Shown: positions 1 to 8,264 of the stretch, one piece after another
Layout: every line of letters begins with the position of its first letter
Numbering within the stretch: position 1 is the first letter of the stretch
Source of the DNA: Roseobacter weihaiensis
GTDB taxonomy: Bacteria; Pseudomonadota; Alphaproteobacteria; Rhodobacterales; Rhodobacteraceae
Direction of reading: 5' to 3'
Assembly (NCBI RefSeq): GCF_020622345.1
Contig: NZ_JACNMO010000033.1
Coordinates: 1-47,974 of the forward strand
DNA: 47,974 nucleotides
Made by a program: the position numbers and the translations under genes
Notes under the pieces: generated by a model
Databases searched by the model: none
Told to the model about the DNA's origin: nothing
What the model saw: the letters and a program-made list of their open reading frames with translations, nothing else

Positions 1-125
<125 letters not shown>

Positions 126-131
126 GCTGAT

Positions 132-956
132 ATGGAGCTGGTGTCGGAAAATCGGAGTTTCGGAGGCAGGCAGAAAGTCTTGAAGCATCCGTCCAACACC
201 TGCGGCTGTGAGATGACCTTTGCCGCGTACCTGCCGCCCCAGGCAGAGGTCGGACCGGTGCCGGTGCTGTGGTATCTGAGTGGGCTGACCTGCACCCACG
301 AGAACGCCATGACCAAGGGTGGTTTTCAGGAACATGCCGCCGAGCATGGTCTGGCGGTGATCTTTCCCGATACCTCGCCCCGAGGCGATGGGGTCAGCGA
401 TGACGACGCCTACGATCTGGGGCAGGGGGCCGGTTTTTACCTCAATGCCACGCGGAACCCCTGGAAGACGCATTACCGGATGTACGATTATATTGTCAGC
501 GAATTGCGCTCCATCGTGATGGATAACCTGCCGGTTCAGGACAAGCACGGGATCACCGGCCATTCGATGGGCGGGCATGGGGCGATTACAATCGCTATCC
601 GGAATGCAGGTCTTTTTGACTCGCTGTCGGCCTTTGCGCCAATCGCCAATCCGACCCAGTCGGACTGGGGGCGCAAACAGCTGAGCGCCTATCTGGGTGA
701 TGACGAAAGCAGTTGGGCCGAACATGATGCCACGCTGCTGCTGCAGGAACACGGCTGGAAAGGCGATCTGCTTGTGGATCAGGGGTCGGGGGACCAGTTC
801 CTTGATCTTCTCAAACCTGAATCGCTGGCCGACGTGATGGCGCGCCGCAGGCAGCCCGGACAGGTCCGGATGCAAGAAGGCTACGACCATTCGTATTTCT
901 TTGTGAACAGTTTTGCGCGGGACCATGTGCGCTGGCACGCGGCCCGGTTGAACTGA
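132..956 (+). CDS. fghA: S-formylglutathione hydrolase
   Basis: This 274-aa serine hydrolase of the esterase D family cleaves S-formylglutathione to formate and glutathione, completing cytosolic formaldehyde oxidation. The nucleophile elbow GHSMGG places the catalytic serine at residue 145. Asp221 (GSGDQF) and His253 (YDHSYF) complete the triad. The length matches the family and there is no signal peptide. It starts 6 bp after the dehydrogenase stop and is followed 35 bp later by a c-type cytochrome gene and then xoxF. This arrangement resembles the flhA-fghA-cytochrome-xoxF region known from Paracoccus and Rhodobacter. Confidence 0.95.
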   Translation: MELVSENRSFGGRQKVLKHPSNTCGCEMTFAAYLPPQAEVGPVPVLWYLSGLTCTHENAMTKGGFQEHAAEHGLAVIFPDTSPRGDGVSDDDAYDLGQGAGFYLNATRNPWKTHYRMYDYIVSELRSIVMDNLPVQDKHGITGHSMGGHGAITIAIRNAGLFDSLSAFAPIANPTQSDWGRKQLSAYLGDDESSWAEHDATLLLQEHGWKGDLLVDQGSGDQFLDLLKPESLADVMARRRQPGQVRMQEGYDHSYFFVNSFARDHVRWHAARLN

Positions 957-991
957 CAGCACGTAAAAGTCCAAACGATGGAAGGGACGAC

Positions 992-1393
992 ATGTTGAGA
1001 AAGTTTTTTGCGGTAACCTGTCTGATGGTGGTGCCGGCAGTGGCCTTCGCGGAGGGCGAAATCACGGGTGATGCGGCAGCAGGCGAGAAAGTGTTCCGCA
1101 AGTGCAAGGCCTGCCATGCGGTGGGCGAGGGTGCCGAGAATAAGGTCGGCCCAGTCCTGAATGGCGTTTTCGGTGGTGCCATAGCTGCCGTGCCGGATTT
1201 TGGCTATTCGGACGTCTTGATGGAGCTGGGTGCCGACGGCAAAACCTGGACGGTTGAAGAGATGGACGCTTTCCTCAAAAAGCCGCGCGACTACGCTAAA
1301 GGCACCAAGATGTCCTTTGCCGGCCTTCGCAAGGAAGAAGACCGGGCGAACGTGATTGCATATCTTGCGAGCTTCCCAGCGGAAGGCTCGTAA
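992..1393 (+). CDS. periplasmic class I cytochrome c (isocytochrome c2 / c-553i-like)
   Basis: This is a 133-aa secreted monohaem cytochrome. A signal peptide covers residues 1-20 (cleavage after AFA). The haem site CKACH spans residues 38-42, and Met107 in the TKMSFAG segment is the likely sixth ligand. Overall it looks like cytochrome c2 or c550. Its place between fghA and xoxF suggests that it carries electrons from methanol or formaldehyde oxidation to the terminal oxidase. In Rhodobacter sphaeroides an isocytochrome c2 (cycI) sits beside the formaldehyde dehydrogenase, and in Paracoccus cycB (c-553i) sits beside xoxF. The sequence alone does not show which of these it corresponds to. An AAGGGACGAC segment provides the ribosome binding site. 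Confidence 0.9.
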   Translation: MLRKFFAVTCLMVVPAVAFAEGEITGDAAAGEKVFRKCKACHAVGEGAENKVGPVLNGVFGGAIAAVPDFGYSDVLMELGADGKTWTVEEMDAFLKKPRDYAKGTKMSFAGLRKEEDRANVIAYLASFPAEGS

Positions 1394-1411
1394 GCTCAAG
1401 AATTTCCTGTG

Positions 1412-1500
1412 CGGCCGGTGGAGAGTTCGGCCGTGTTGGAAAGAACTGATACCAAGCCCGGTACCGGGTCTGAGTGTCATTCACGCGGCAATCCTGCCGC
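1412..1500 (+). promoter_or_regulatory. inverted repeats in the xoxF leader
   Basis: Three short inverted repeats lie in the 126 bp between the cytochrome stop and the xoxF start. They are CGGCCG at 1412-1417 paired with CGGCCG at 1428-1433, the palindrome CCCGGTACCGGG at 1457-1468, and a hairpin GCGGCA-ATCC-TGCCGC at 1485-1500. The last ends 7 bp before the GGGAGGT ribosome binding site (1508-1514). The first could terminate or attenuate the upstream operon. The others could be operators or leader structure controlling xoxF. Their function is inferred from position only. Confidence 0.4.
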
Positions 1501-1519
1501 ATACCAGGGAGGTACTTTG

Positions 1520-3322
1520 ATGAAAAAGCTATCGCTTTTGACGTCTGGGATCGCTCTTTGCGCCGCCAGTATGGCCTATGCAAACGACGATCTCATTTCA
1601 CAGATGGACAATGCCAGCCAATGGGCCATCCAGACCGGTGACTACAAGAACCACCGTTATTCCGAGCTTGACCAGATTAATGTGGACAACGTGGGCGATC
1701 TGCAGGTGGCCTGGACATTTTCCACCGGGGTTCTGCGCGGGCATGAGGGCTCGCCGCTGGTGATCGGCGACGTGATGTATGTGCACACGCCGTTCCCGAA
1801 CATCGTCTATGCGCTTGATCTGGCCAATGAGGGCAAGATCCTCTGGAAATATGAGCCAAAGCAGGATCCGGATGTCATTCCGGTGATGTGCTGTGACACG
1901 GTTTACCGGGGCGTTGCCTACGCGGATAACAAGATTTTCCTGCATCAGGCCGACACGAAAGTTGTCGCGCTGAACGCGGAAACGGGTGCCGTGGAATGGG
2001 AAGCCATCAACGGTGATCCTTCCATCGGAGAGACCAACACAGCCACCGTGCTGCCGGTCAAGGACAAGGTTATTGTCGGCATTTCGGGCGGTGAATTCGG
2101 TGTCCGGGGTCACACGACGGCCTATGACATGGCCACCGGTGAGCTGGTCTGGCGCGCCTATTCCATGGGCCCGGATGAGGACATCCTCGTTGATCCGGAG
2201 AACACCACCCATCTGGGCACGCCCGTGGGGGAAAACTCCGGCACCAACACCTGGGAAGGCGATCAGTGGATGATCGGCGGTGGTACCACCTGGGGCTGGT
2301 TCTCGGCGGATATGGATGAAAACCTGTTCTACTACGGCACAGGCAACCCGTCGACCTGGAACCCGGCACAGCGTCCTGGTGACAACCGCTGGTCCATGAC
2401 CCTCATGGCCCGCGACATCGACACCGGTGTGGCCAAGTGGTTCTACCAGATGACCCCGCACGACGAGTGGGATTACGACGGTGTGAACGAGAACATCCTG
2501 ACCGAGCAAGAGATTGACGGCGAGATGCGCAAGCTGCTCACCCACTTTGATCGCAACGGTCTGGCCTACACCATGGACCGTGTGACCGGCGAACTGCTGG
2601 TAGCGGAGAAATACGACCCGGTTGTGAACTGGACAACGGGCGTCGACATGGATCCGAACTCCGACACCTATGGTCGTCCGGCGGTTGTGGCGCAATATTC
2701 CACGTCGCAGAACGGCGAGGACGTCAACACCACCGGCATCTGCCCTGCGGCCCTGGGCACCAAGGACCAGCAGCCAGCGGCCTATTCGCCCAGAACGGAA
2801 GTCTTCTATGTGCCGACAAATCACGTCTGCATGGATTATGAGCCTTTCCGGGTGAGCTACACCGCAGGTCAGCCCTATGTGGGTGCGACCCTGTCGATGT
2901 ATCCTGCACCGGACAGCCATGGTGGCATGGGCAACTTCATCGCCTGGGATAACCTCAAAGGTGAGATCCTGTGGTCCATCCCCGAGAAGTTCTCGGTCTG
3001 GTCCGGTGCACTGGCAACGGCAGGGGACATCGTGTTCTACGGCACGCTCGAAGGTCACCTGAAAGCAGTGAGCGCTGAAACGGGTGAGGAGCTTTACCGC
3101 TTCAAGACACCCTCGGGCATCATCGGTAACGTGATGACCTATGAGCATGACGGGCGGCAGTATGTCGGTATCCTGTCGGGTGTTGGCGGCTGGGCCGGGA
3201 TCGGCCTTGCGGCGGGTCTGACCAATCCCAATGACGGCCTTGGTGCTGTCGGCGGCTATGCCGCGCTGAGTGACTACACGGCTCTGGGCGGTCAACTGAC
3301 GGTCTTTGCACTGCCAAACTGA
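1520..3322 (+). CDS. xoxF: XoxF-type lanthanide-dependent methanol dehydrogenase
   Basis: This is a 600-aa periplasmic PQQ quinoprotein that oxidises methanol (and probably formaldehyde). A signal peptide ends after residue 21 (AYA|NDD). The start at 1520 is chosen because GGGAGGT lies just upstream and the signal peptide begins there, although the frame is open for 37 more codons. The adjacent cysteines Cys124-Cys125 form the vicinal disulfide of this family. Glu192, Asn276 and Asp318 match the metal and catalytic residues. Asp320, two residues after the catalytic Asp (motif WDYDGVNE), is the extra ligand that marks lanthanide-using XoxF; calcium-dependent MxaF has Ala there. No mxaI follows, which also fits XoxF. 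xoxG and xoxJ lie downstream. Confidence 0.97.
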   Translation: MKKLSLLTSGIALCAASMAYANDDLISQMDNASQWAIQTGDYKNHRYSELDQINVDNVGDLQVAWTFSTGVLRGHEGSPLVIGDVMYVHTPFPNIVYALDLANEGKILWKYEPKQDPDVIPVMCCDTVYRGVAYADNKIFLHQADTKVVALNAETGAVEWEAINGDPSIGETNTATVLPVKDKVIVGISGGEFGVRGHTTAYDMATGELVWRAYSMGPDEDILVDPENTTHLGTPVGENSGTNTWEGDQWMIGGGTTWGWFSADMDENLFYYGTGNPSTWNPAQRPGDNRWSMTLMARDIDTGVAKWFYQMTPHDEWDYDGVNENILTEQEIDGEMRKLLTHFDRNGLAYTMDRVTGELLVAEKYDPVVNWTTGVDMDPNSDTYGRPAVVAQYSTSQNGEDVNTTGICPAALGTKDQQPAAYSPRTEVFYVPTNHVCMDYEPFRVSYTAGQPYVGATLSMYPAPDSHGGMGNFIAWDNLKGEILWSIPEKFSVWSGALATAGDIVFYGTLEGHLKAVSAETGEELYRFKTPSGIIGNVMTYEHDGRQYVGILSGVGGWAGIGLAAGLTNPNDGLGAVGGYAALSDYTALGGQLTVFALPN

Positions 3323-3346
3323 CCTTGGCGAATGCCTTGACCCAAA

Positions 3347-3380
3347 GACTGGCGCGGCTTTTCAAAAGGCCGCGCCAGTC
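3347..3380 (+). terminator. 12-bp perfect hairpin between xoxF and xoxG
   Basis: GACTGGCGCGGC (3347-3358) is followed by a 10-nt loop and the exact complement GCCGCGCCAGTC (3369-3380). No T-run follows, so it may be a partial terminator or a 3' mRNA-stabilising element that keeps xoxF transcripts more abundant than those of xoxG and xoxJ. Confidence 0.6.
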
Positions 3381-3435
3381 CAACAAACAATCGGGCGACA
3401 GCGACACGCGGCCCCAGATAAAATGGGTGAGAAAC

Positions 3436-3945
3436 ATGAAAACCACATATGGTATTGTGGCGCTTTGTCTGGCCGCAGGTCTGCCGGTCACGGCCAGCGC
3501 CGAAGAGCCGGTCGATCCGGCACTCTACGAGGTCGCTTACAGTGAGGATGGCCGGTATTTCAACAGCGACGATGTGCCGACGTTCAACATCGCGGAAGAC
3601 GGTACCGTCGACTGGCTGACCTTTTCGGGGTTCCGCCGGTATCACGCGGAATGCCACGTGTGTCACGGCCCCGACGGCGAGGGCTCGACCTATGCGCCGG
3701 CGGTCAAGAACGCGGCCATTGACCTTGGCTATGATGAATTTTTCGACGTCGTCGTGAATGGTCGCCAGAACGGCAATTCGGTGATGCCGCACTTTGGTGA
3801 TAACCGGAACGTGATGTGCTACCTTGATGATATCTACGTCTACCTCAAGGCGCGCGGCCTTGATGCGGTGCCCCGTGGGCGCCCGGCCAAGAAGGAAGCC
3901 AAATCCGACGTAATCCGTGAGGATGAAAATGCCTGCATGGGCTGA
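3436..3945 (+). CDS. xoxG: XoxG-like cytochrome c, electron acceptor of XoxF
   Basis: This is a 169-aa secreted monohaem cytochrome. The signal peptide ends after residue 22 (ASA|EEP). The haem motif CHVCH occupies residues 73-77, and Met117 in SVMPHF is the probable axial ligand. Position directly after xoxF and this architecture match XoxG (cytochrome cL-like), which takes electrons from the reduced PQQ of XoxF. The start at 3436 is preferred over the longer open frame because it begins the signal peptide and follows a GGTGAG segment. The tail is rich in charged residues and ends with a lone Cys167. The coding region overlaps xoxJ by 17 bp. Confidence 0.93.
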   Translation: MKTTYGIVALCLAAGLPVTASAEEPVDPALYEVAYSEDGRYFNSDDVPTFNIAEDGTVDWLTFSGFRRYHAECHVCHGPDGEGSTYAPAVKNAAIDLGYDEFFDVVVNGRQNGNSVMPHFGDNRNVMCYLDDIYVYLKARGLDAVPRGRPAKKEAKSDVIREDENACMG

Positions 3946-4777
3946 AAACATATTTCGAAACCTGGCTGTAACCCTCTTCCTGGGTTTCTCCCTTGCGGGG
4001 TCTGCAGGTGCACAGACATCCGATCTGGTGTCCAACAACGCCTTGCGTGTCTGTGCAGACCCCGCGAATTACCCCATGTCCGCCAAGGATGAAACCGGGT
4101 TCGAGAACAAGCTGGCCGAGTTCGTCGCGGCAAAGCTCGATCTGCCCGTGCAATACACCTGGTATCCCATGGCCACCGGGTTTATCCGCAATACGCTCAT
4201 GGCCAAGCAATGCGACGTGATAATGGGCTATGCGCAGGGTCATGAACTGGTGCTCAACACCAACCACTACTTCACCTCTGTCTATACGTTGATCGTGCCG
4301 CAAGACAGCGATCTGGCGGCGGTGCAGTCGCTTGCAGACCCTGCCCTCAAAGACCGCCGGTTGGGGGTCGTCGCCGGAACACCCCCGGCAGCGCATCTGG
4401 CGCGCAACGGGTTGATCGGCAAATCGAAGGGGTACAACCTCGTCGTTGATCGCCGACATCAAAGCCCCGCGAACGATATGCTGGATGATCTGGCGGCGGG
4501 CGAGATTGACGGGGCGGTTCTGTGGGGGCCGCTCGGAGGGCCGCTGGTCAAGGCTGACTATCCGGACTTCAAAGTCATCCCGCTGGTCAAGGAAGAACTA
4601 CCACCGCGTCTCTTCTATCGCATCACCATGGGGGTGCGGATTGGCGAAAAAGTGTGGCAACGTCAGCTGAATTCTCTGATCCGGCGCAATCAGGACGAGA
4701 TCAACGCGTTGCTGGCGGAGGCGGGTGTGCCCTTGGTGACCGATCTTGGCACCGAAGTCATGGAGATTTCCAATTGA
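3929..4777 (+). CDS. xoxJ: XoxJ-like periplasmic protein of the solute-binding fold
   Basis: This protein of about 282 aa has a signal peptide ending near SAGA|QTS and the fold pattern of family 3 solute-binding proteins (LRVCADPANYPMS near the N-terminus, GVVAGTPPAA in the middle). In xox and mxa operons this gene is XoxJ/MoxJ, thought to help activate or mature the dehydrogenase rather than to transport a solute. The start at 3929 is chosen because GAGG lies 6 bp upstream; ATG 3923 and GTG 3917 are possible alternatives. It overlaps the end of xoxG, and its TGA overlaps the TTG start of the next gene, so the genes are translationally coupled. Confidence 0.9.
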   Translation: MPAWAENIFRNLAVTLFLGFSLAGSAGAQTSDLVSNNALRVCADPANYPMSAKDETGFENKLAEFVAAKLDLPVQYTWYPMATGFIRNTLMAKQCDVIMGYAQGHELVLNTNHYFTSVYTLIVPQDSDLAAVQSLADPALKDRRLGVVAGTPPAAHLARNGLIGKSKGYNLVVDRRHQSPANDMLDDLAAGEIDGAVLWGPLGGPLVKADYPDFKVIPLVKEELPPRLFYRITMGVRIGEKVWQRQLNSLIRRNQDEINALLAEAGVPLVTDLGTEVMEISN

Positions 4778-5328
4778 TCAAAGCCCTGCTCGCGGTGGCG
4801 CTTCTGGCGCTGCCGCACGCAGGCTGGGCGCAAACGGTTCCCGAGCCACCCGGTTACCGCATGGATCACTACCGCGCCCCTGTCCCTGCAACGCTGGAAG
4901 GTGTCACAGTGGTGGGCCCGGAAGGTGCTTATGCGCTTTGGTCGAAGGGTGGGGCGGCCTTCATCGATGTTCTGCCGCAGCCGCCCAAACCCGGCAACCT
5001 TCCCAAAGGGACGATCTGGCGTGACAAGCCGCGCCATTCTATCCCCGGCGCGATCTGGTTGCCGAACGTGGGCTACGGGGCGATTGCCGATGTCACGGCA
5101 GGGTACTTCCGGGCCGGGCTGGAGAAGGCCACACAGGGCGATCCGGCGCACCCGGTTGTCCTCTTCTGTCTCGAAGACTGCTGGATGAGTTGGAATGCCG
5201 CCAAGCGGGCGCTCGAATGGGGGTACAGATCCGTCTATTGGCTGCCCGAGGGGACCGACGGCTGGCAGTTATGGGACTATCCGCTGGAACGGGTCGAACC
5301 GCTGGAAGGCCAATCCCAGACAGACTGA
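4774..5328 (+). CDS. PQQ-dependent catabolism-associated CXXCW motif (rhodanese-like) protein
   Basis: This 184-aa exported protein starts at TTG 4774, which overlaps the xoxJ stop (TTGA). The TTG start gives a signal peptide ending near GWA|QTV. The C-terminal half resembles a rhodanese domain, and its cysteine loop reads FCLEDCWMSWNAAKRA. The motif seen here is Cys132, three residues, Cys136, then Trp137. It matches the family found only beside PQQ-dependent alcohol dehydrogenases, whose biochemical role is unknown. A redox or sulfur-transfer role in the periplasm is plausible from the cysteines. It ends the xox operon and converges on the next gene with only 12 bp between stops. Confidence 0.88.
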   Translation: MIKALLAVALLALPHAGWAQTVPEPPGYRMDHYRAPVPATLEGVTVVGPEGAYALWSKGGAAFIDVLPQPPKPGNLPKGTIWRDKPRHSIPGAIWLPNVGYGAIADVTAGYFRAGLEKATQGDPAHPVVLFCLEDCWMSWNAAKRALEWGYRSVYWLPEGTDGWQLWDYPLERVEPLEGQSQTD

Positions 5329-5340
5329 GACAGCGCGGCC

Positions 5341-6153
5341 TCAGAAACCGGCCAGTTCCTTGTGCACATGGCTCACCGTGCCATCGGTATCGGTCATGGT
5401 GACATCCACCGACCGGGTGCTTTGCGGCACCGCCAGCCCCAGACGCGGATTCTCCGACAGGGAAATCGATCCCGTCAGGTCCACAAACCCCGCACCATCC
5501 AGATCAATCTCGATGTTTTCGACATAGCGCATCGGGATGAACAGCAACGAGATCTGGTCCATCTGCATGCCGGAATGCGACGGATGCGAGATATCCACAT
5601 CCATCCGGCCCAGACGCGCGGCCAGGCTGGTGAGCCTGCCGCCCTCCACCCCGGAGACAGTGCCCGCCAAATCGATATTGATCTGGCCGAGTGTGGCCAG
5701 CGCGATTTCCGGGTCGGTGCCGGGCGGGGCGGCACAGGCTCCCTGTCCGGAGGTTTTCACGAAGGTCTCCGACACGAACAAGCGGCCGTCCGAGGTTTCG
5801 GCGATCACATGCATCGGCGTCGGGCCGTTCACCCGCATGGTAATGTCAAAGTAGAACCCCGGCTGCGGGGTATCGAGGTCAAACACGGCGGAGACGGGCA
5901 TGGGGTTTTCATCCAGAACAACCGTGACCTTGGTAATCTGCGCACCGGGCGGGGCTTTGATCTGCGCGGCCAGATCGGTACGCGCGTCATCATAGGTCCG
6001 GTAGGGGGCGTCGATGGCGATGATGCCTTCTCCGCTCAGCATGACGCGCTCACCATAAAGCTGTTGCTTTACCGCGGTCCAACTGTCGGTGTTTGCCAGG
6101 GCGGGCAAGGCTGCCCAGCAGAGCAGTGCAGCTGTCAATCCAAGATGTTTCAT
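5341..6153 (-). CDS. quinoprotein dehydrogenase-associated SoxYZ-like carrier
   Basis: This 270-aa protein has a signal peptide (cleavage near ALA|NTD), an N-terminal SoxY-like immunoglobulin-type domain and a C-terminal SoxZ-like domain. It therefore resembles a fused SoxYZ sulfur carrier. The linker has a single cysteine in GQGACAAP instead of the GGCGG swinging arm of true SoxY. The family occurs next to PQQ alcohol dehydrogenases, and its cargo is not known. The start has a GGGAGA ribosome binding site and overlaps the stop of the propeller gene by 4 bp (ATGA). It belongs to the four-gene minus-strand operon between 8117 and 5341. Confidence 0.88.
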   Translation of the reverse strand: MKHLGLTAALLCWAALPALANTDSWTAVKQQLYGERVMLSGEGIIAIDAPYRTYDDARTDLAAQIKAPPGAQITKVTVVLDENPMPVSAVFDLDTPQPGFYFDITMRVNGPTPMHVIAETSDGRLFVSETFVKTSGQGACAAPPGTDPEIALATLGQINIDLAGTVSGVEGGRLTSLAARLGRMDVDISHPSHSGMQMDQISLLFIPMRYVENIEIDLDGAGFVDLTGSISLSENPRLGLAVPQSTRSVDVTMTDTDGTVSHVHKELAGF

Positions 6154-7091
6154 TCACTGTCTCCCATCAAGAACACGCCAAAAGCGCGGGGGCCGTCACA
6201 GGTGTCTATTTCGTTTAGCACAGAAAGGGCTTCTGCATCGAAGATTGTGATGGAGTTATCAAACCAGTTGGCGACGACAATCCGTGTGCCATCGCTGCTG
6301 GTATCAATGCCTTCGGGGTATTCACCGGTGGTCAGCGTGGCCACGGGCTCAAGCGTCTTTAGGTCGATCACGCTGACGCTGTCCTCATATTGGTTCGTGA
6401 CAAAGGCCCGACCTTTGGCAAAGGCCACGCCGTAGGGCCGCTCACCCACGGGCACGGTTGCCTGCACGCCGCCGCCGGCAGCATCGATCACGGTAAGATC
6501 ATTGCTGCCCACATTGCCCACGAACAACCGCCCGTCCGGCGCAAACCGCAGGCCGAAAGGCCGGGTACCCACATCGACCCGGTGTCGCAGATCAAGCGTA
6601 TCTGCATCGAAGATTGATACCTGATCCGCGTCCCGGTCGGCCGAAGCGACGAAGCGGCCATCCTCGGAGATCGCAAGACCTGCGGGAGCGGCCCCGACCG
6701 TCAGTTCATCCCTTGTGGCCAGCCTGCTGTCATCCAGTACCCAGATCCTTGCGTTGTACCAGTCTGACACGAAAAGCTGCCCCCGCGCTGCGTCATGGGC
6801 AACGCCGATGGGCCCGCCGTCGAGTGTGGTGCTTTTTATGATTGCCCCTGAATGCGGGTCATGTTTGCGTAGGGTTTTACTGTCTGCTGAAACGGTAAAG
6901 ACCCCACCGTGCGACACGGCCACGCCTGCGGGTTTGCCAGGCACCGGCCAGCGGTCGATCTCTGTTCCCGCTGCCAGATCGATCACGCTGAGAGCGTCAC
7001 CGTTTTGACAGGTGATGTAAGCGACCTCCTCTGCCGCGACCGGAAGGGCTGCCAGCATCAGCGCAGGTCCAAGCTTATGAACCGGACGCAC
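6150..7091 (-). CDS. PQQ-associated YVTN beta-propeller protein
   Basis: This 313-aa protein starts at GTG 7091 and carries a signal peptide ending near VAA|EEV. It is built of repeated propeller blades of the YVTN type (SVIDLAAGTEIDRWPVPG, ITIFDAEALSVLNEI and several others). It resembles the beta-propeller family that accompanies PQQ-dependent dehydrogenases and the PQQ-type ABC system. The role is unknown; such proteins probably bind a partner or ligand in the periplasm. The start lies inside the end of the SRPBCC gene (17-bp overlap), and its stop overlaps the SoxYZ-like gene, so the operon is tightly packed. A second propeller gene lies at 9465. Confidence 0.85.
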   Translation of the reverse strand: MRPVHKLGPALMLAALPVAAEEVAYITCQNGDALSVIDLAAGTEIDRWPVPGKPAGVAVSHGGVFTVSADSKTLRKHDPHSGAIIKSTTLDGGPIGVAHDAARGQLFVSDWYNARIWVLDDSRLATRDELTVGAAPAGLAISEDGRFVASADRDADQVSIFDADTLDLRHRVDVGTRPFGLRFAPDGRLFVGNVGSNDLTVIDAAGGGVQATVPVGERPYGVAFAKGRAFVTNQYEDSVSVIDLKTLEPVATLTTGEYPEGIDTSSDGTRIVVANWFDNSITIFDAEALSVLNEIDTCDGPRAFGVFLMGDSE

Positions 7092-7620
7092 CGAACCTCG
7101 CCGTCAACGCATCCAGACCTGCTTGATAAACCGCTGAGACCGCGGCGATGGCGGCCGCGTCGTTCAGCTCTTCCGGCGGATCGTTATTCGGATAGCCGCG
7201 ATAAAACGCACCGCGCCATTCAATCACCGATCCCCCGGCCTCGCGCGGCATCACGGTCAAATGAGAGGAGTAATTCGTCACTGGCAGCACGTCGACCTCT
7301 ACCTCCGTGATACGGTAGGAATAGCTCATCTTCTCATCGCTGAACTTGTAGAGGATTTCCGAGATTGTCGGCCCGTCTGCTGCCCCAAGTGTCAGCACCC
7401 GTGTGGCGTCAATGGCGTTGCCATTCTCGCCTGCGGTGCTGTGCACGGCGGGATGCCAGGACATGTCCTGAAAATTGCCGATCGCGGCCCAGACCTCTGC
7501 TGGATTTGCGGCCACTTGCGTGGTGAGCGTGATCTTTTGCCGGGTGGGACCATGTGCCAGCGCCAGCCCGGGCAGGGTCATCGCCGCGAGGCAGACCCCC
7601 AGGAAAATACGTTTCTTCAT
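7075..7620 (-). CDS. exported SRPBCC-family protein
   Basis: This protein of about 181 aa has a signal peptide ending at ALA|HGP and a START/SRPBCC helix-grip pattern (VAANPAEVWAAIGNFQDMSWHPAVH, and later VIEWRGAFY). SRPBCC domains enclose hydrophobic ligands, but the ligand here is unknown. A periplasmic member beside methanol dehydrogenase genes is unusual, and a role with PQQ or another aromatic cofactor is only a guess. Two ATG codons are adjacent. The second, at 7620, lies 6 bp after GGAGGAG and is preferred. The gene directly follows the DUF3280-like gene and overlaps the propeller gene by 17 bp. Confidence 0.82.
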   Translation of the reverse strand: MKKRIFLGVCLAAMTLPGLALAHGPTRQKITLTTQVAANPAEVWAAIGNFQDMSWHPAVHSTAGENGNAIDATRVLTLGAADGPTISEILYKFSDEKMSYSYRITEVEVDVLPVTNYSSHLTVMPREAGGSVIEWRGAFYRGYPNNDPPEELNDAAAIAAVSAVYQAGLDALTARFGASGS

Positions 7621-8117
7621 CATTTCTCCTCCACGAAAAATCTGTTTTTCAGGATGTAGCGCATGCCACGTGTCCAGCTGTCGTCAGTGTTGCCGCGAAT
7701 ATCGACCACGCCACCTTTCACCATCTCACCCGTATCCGCCGCGCGCAGTTGCAGGTTGATCGCGAGGATCAGGTCGGAGACTTTCTGCACCTCGCCGACC
7801 AGCGCATAGTCCGCGCCCAGTTGCGTGGCGATGCGGGTGTCGCAGCCGTAGCATTTCGCCAGATTGACCACCCGGTCGATTTCTTTGCGCGCCGGTTCAA
7901 TGTCGACCAACAGGTATCCTTCGTCTTTGAATCGTGCCCGCACCATCTCTTCCAGCAGAGCGATCCGCGCGACCTCGGGTGGGGCCGCATCGCCGCCGTC
8001 GGTCTGCAAAGACGTGTCCAGCAAGGTCATGCCAAAGAAGGCCACGCGCTCCTGCGCGTGGGCACCGGCTCCCGCAAGACTGTTTACTGCAAGAAAAGCA
8101 ATTACGATCAGTCGCAT
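7620..8117 (-). CDS. DUF3280/DUF2380-like periplasmic protein
   Basis: This 165-aa protein has a signal peptide (cleavage near AHA|QER). The pattern FFGMTLLDTSLQT, then a cysteine pair in AKCYGCDTRIATQLGADYALVGEV, fits the uncharacterised family labelled DUF3280 or DUF2380, which has a TolB-like N-terminal fold. The CYGC pair could bind metal or form a disulfide. It is the first gene of the minus-strand operon and is divergent from the lutA-like gene, sharing an intergenic region that contains a clear inverted repeat. The family is commonly linked to methanol oxidation genes; its function is unknown. Confidence 0.72.
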   Translation of the reverse strand: MRLIVIAFLAVNSLAGAGAHAQERVAFFGMTLLDTSLQTDGGDAAPPEVARIALLEEMVRARFKDEGYLLVDIEPARKEIDRVVNLAKCYGCDTRIATQLGADYALVGEVQKVSDLILAINLQLRAADTGEMVKGGVVDIRGNTDDSWTRGMRYILKNRFFVEEK

Positions 8118-8123
8118 AGGTCC

Positions 8124-8142
8124 ATTCTTAAAAAATAAGAAT
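8124..8142. promoter_or_regulatory. operator-like inverted repeat ATTCTTA-N5-TAAGAAT
   Basis: A perfect 7-bp inverted repeat with a 5-bp A-rich centre sits 7 bp upstream of the DUF3280-like start in the 147-bp divergent region. The same core TCTTA-N5-TAAGA occurs upstream of pqqA at 24441-24455, which suggests one regulator for both loci. Confidence 0.5.
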
Positions 8143-8264
8143 CGTGCTTTATCGTGCGGCTGCTAGGCTGTTTCTCACAACCCGGCCAAAAGTATCGGTT
8201 CTGACCGCAGCTCTGGCAGGGAAAACGGGAGGTCCGGCAAAACGCCCGGACAAGGGAGGATCAG

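Noticed and set aside
1598-3295. Long open frame (565 codons) antisense to xoxF
   Set aside because: It lies wholly opposite a certain gene, its protein is rich in His/Arg/Val with no recognisable domain, and it is a shadow caused by high GC codon use.
1520-3322. Calcium-dependent MxaF as identity of the methanol dehydrogenase
   Set aside because: Asp320 after the catalytic Asp318 and the absence of mxaI indicate the lanthanide-dependent XoxF type.
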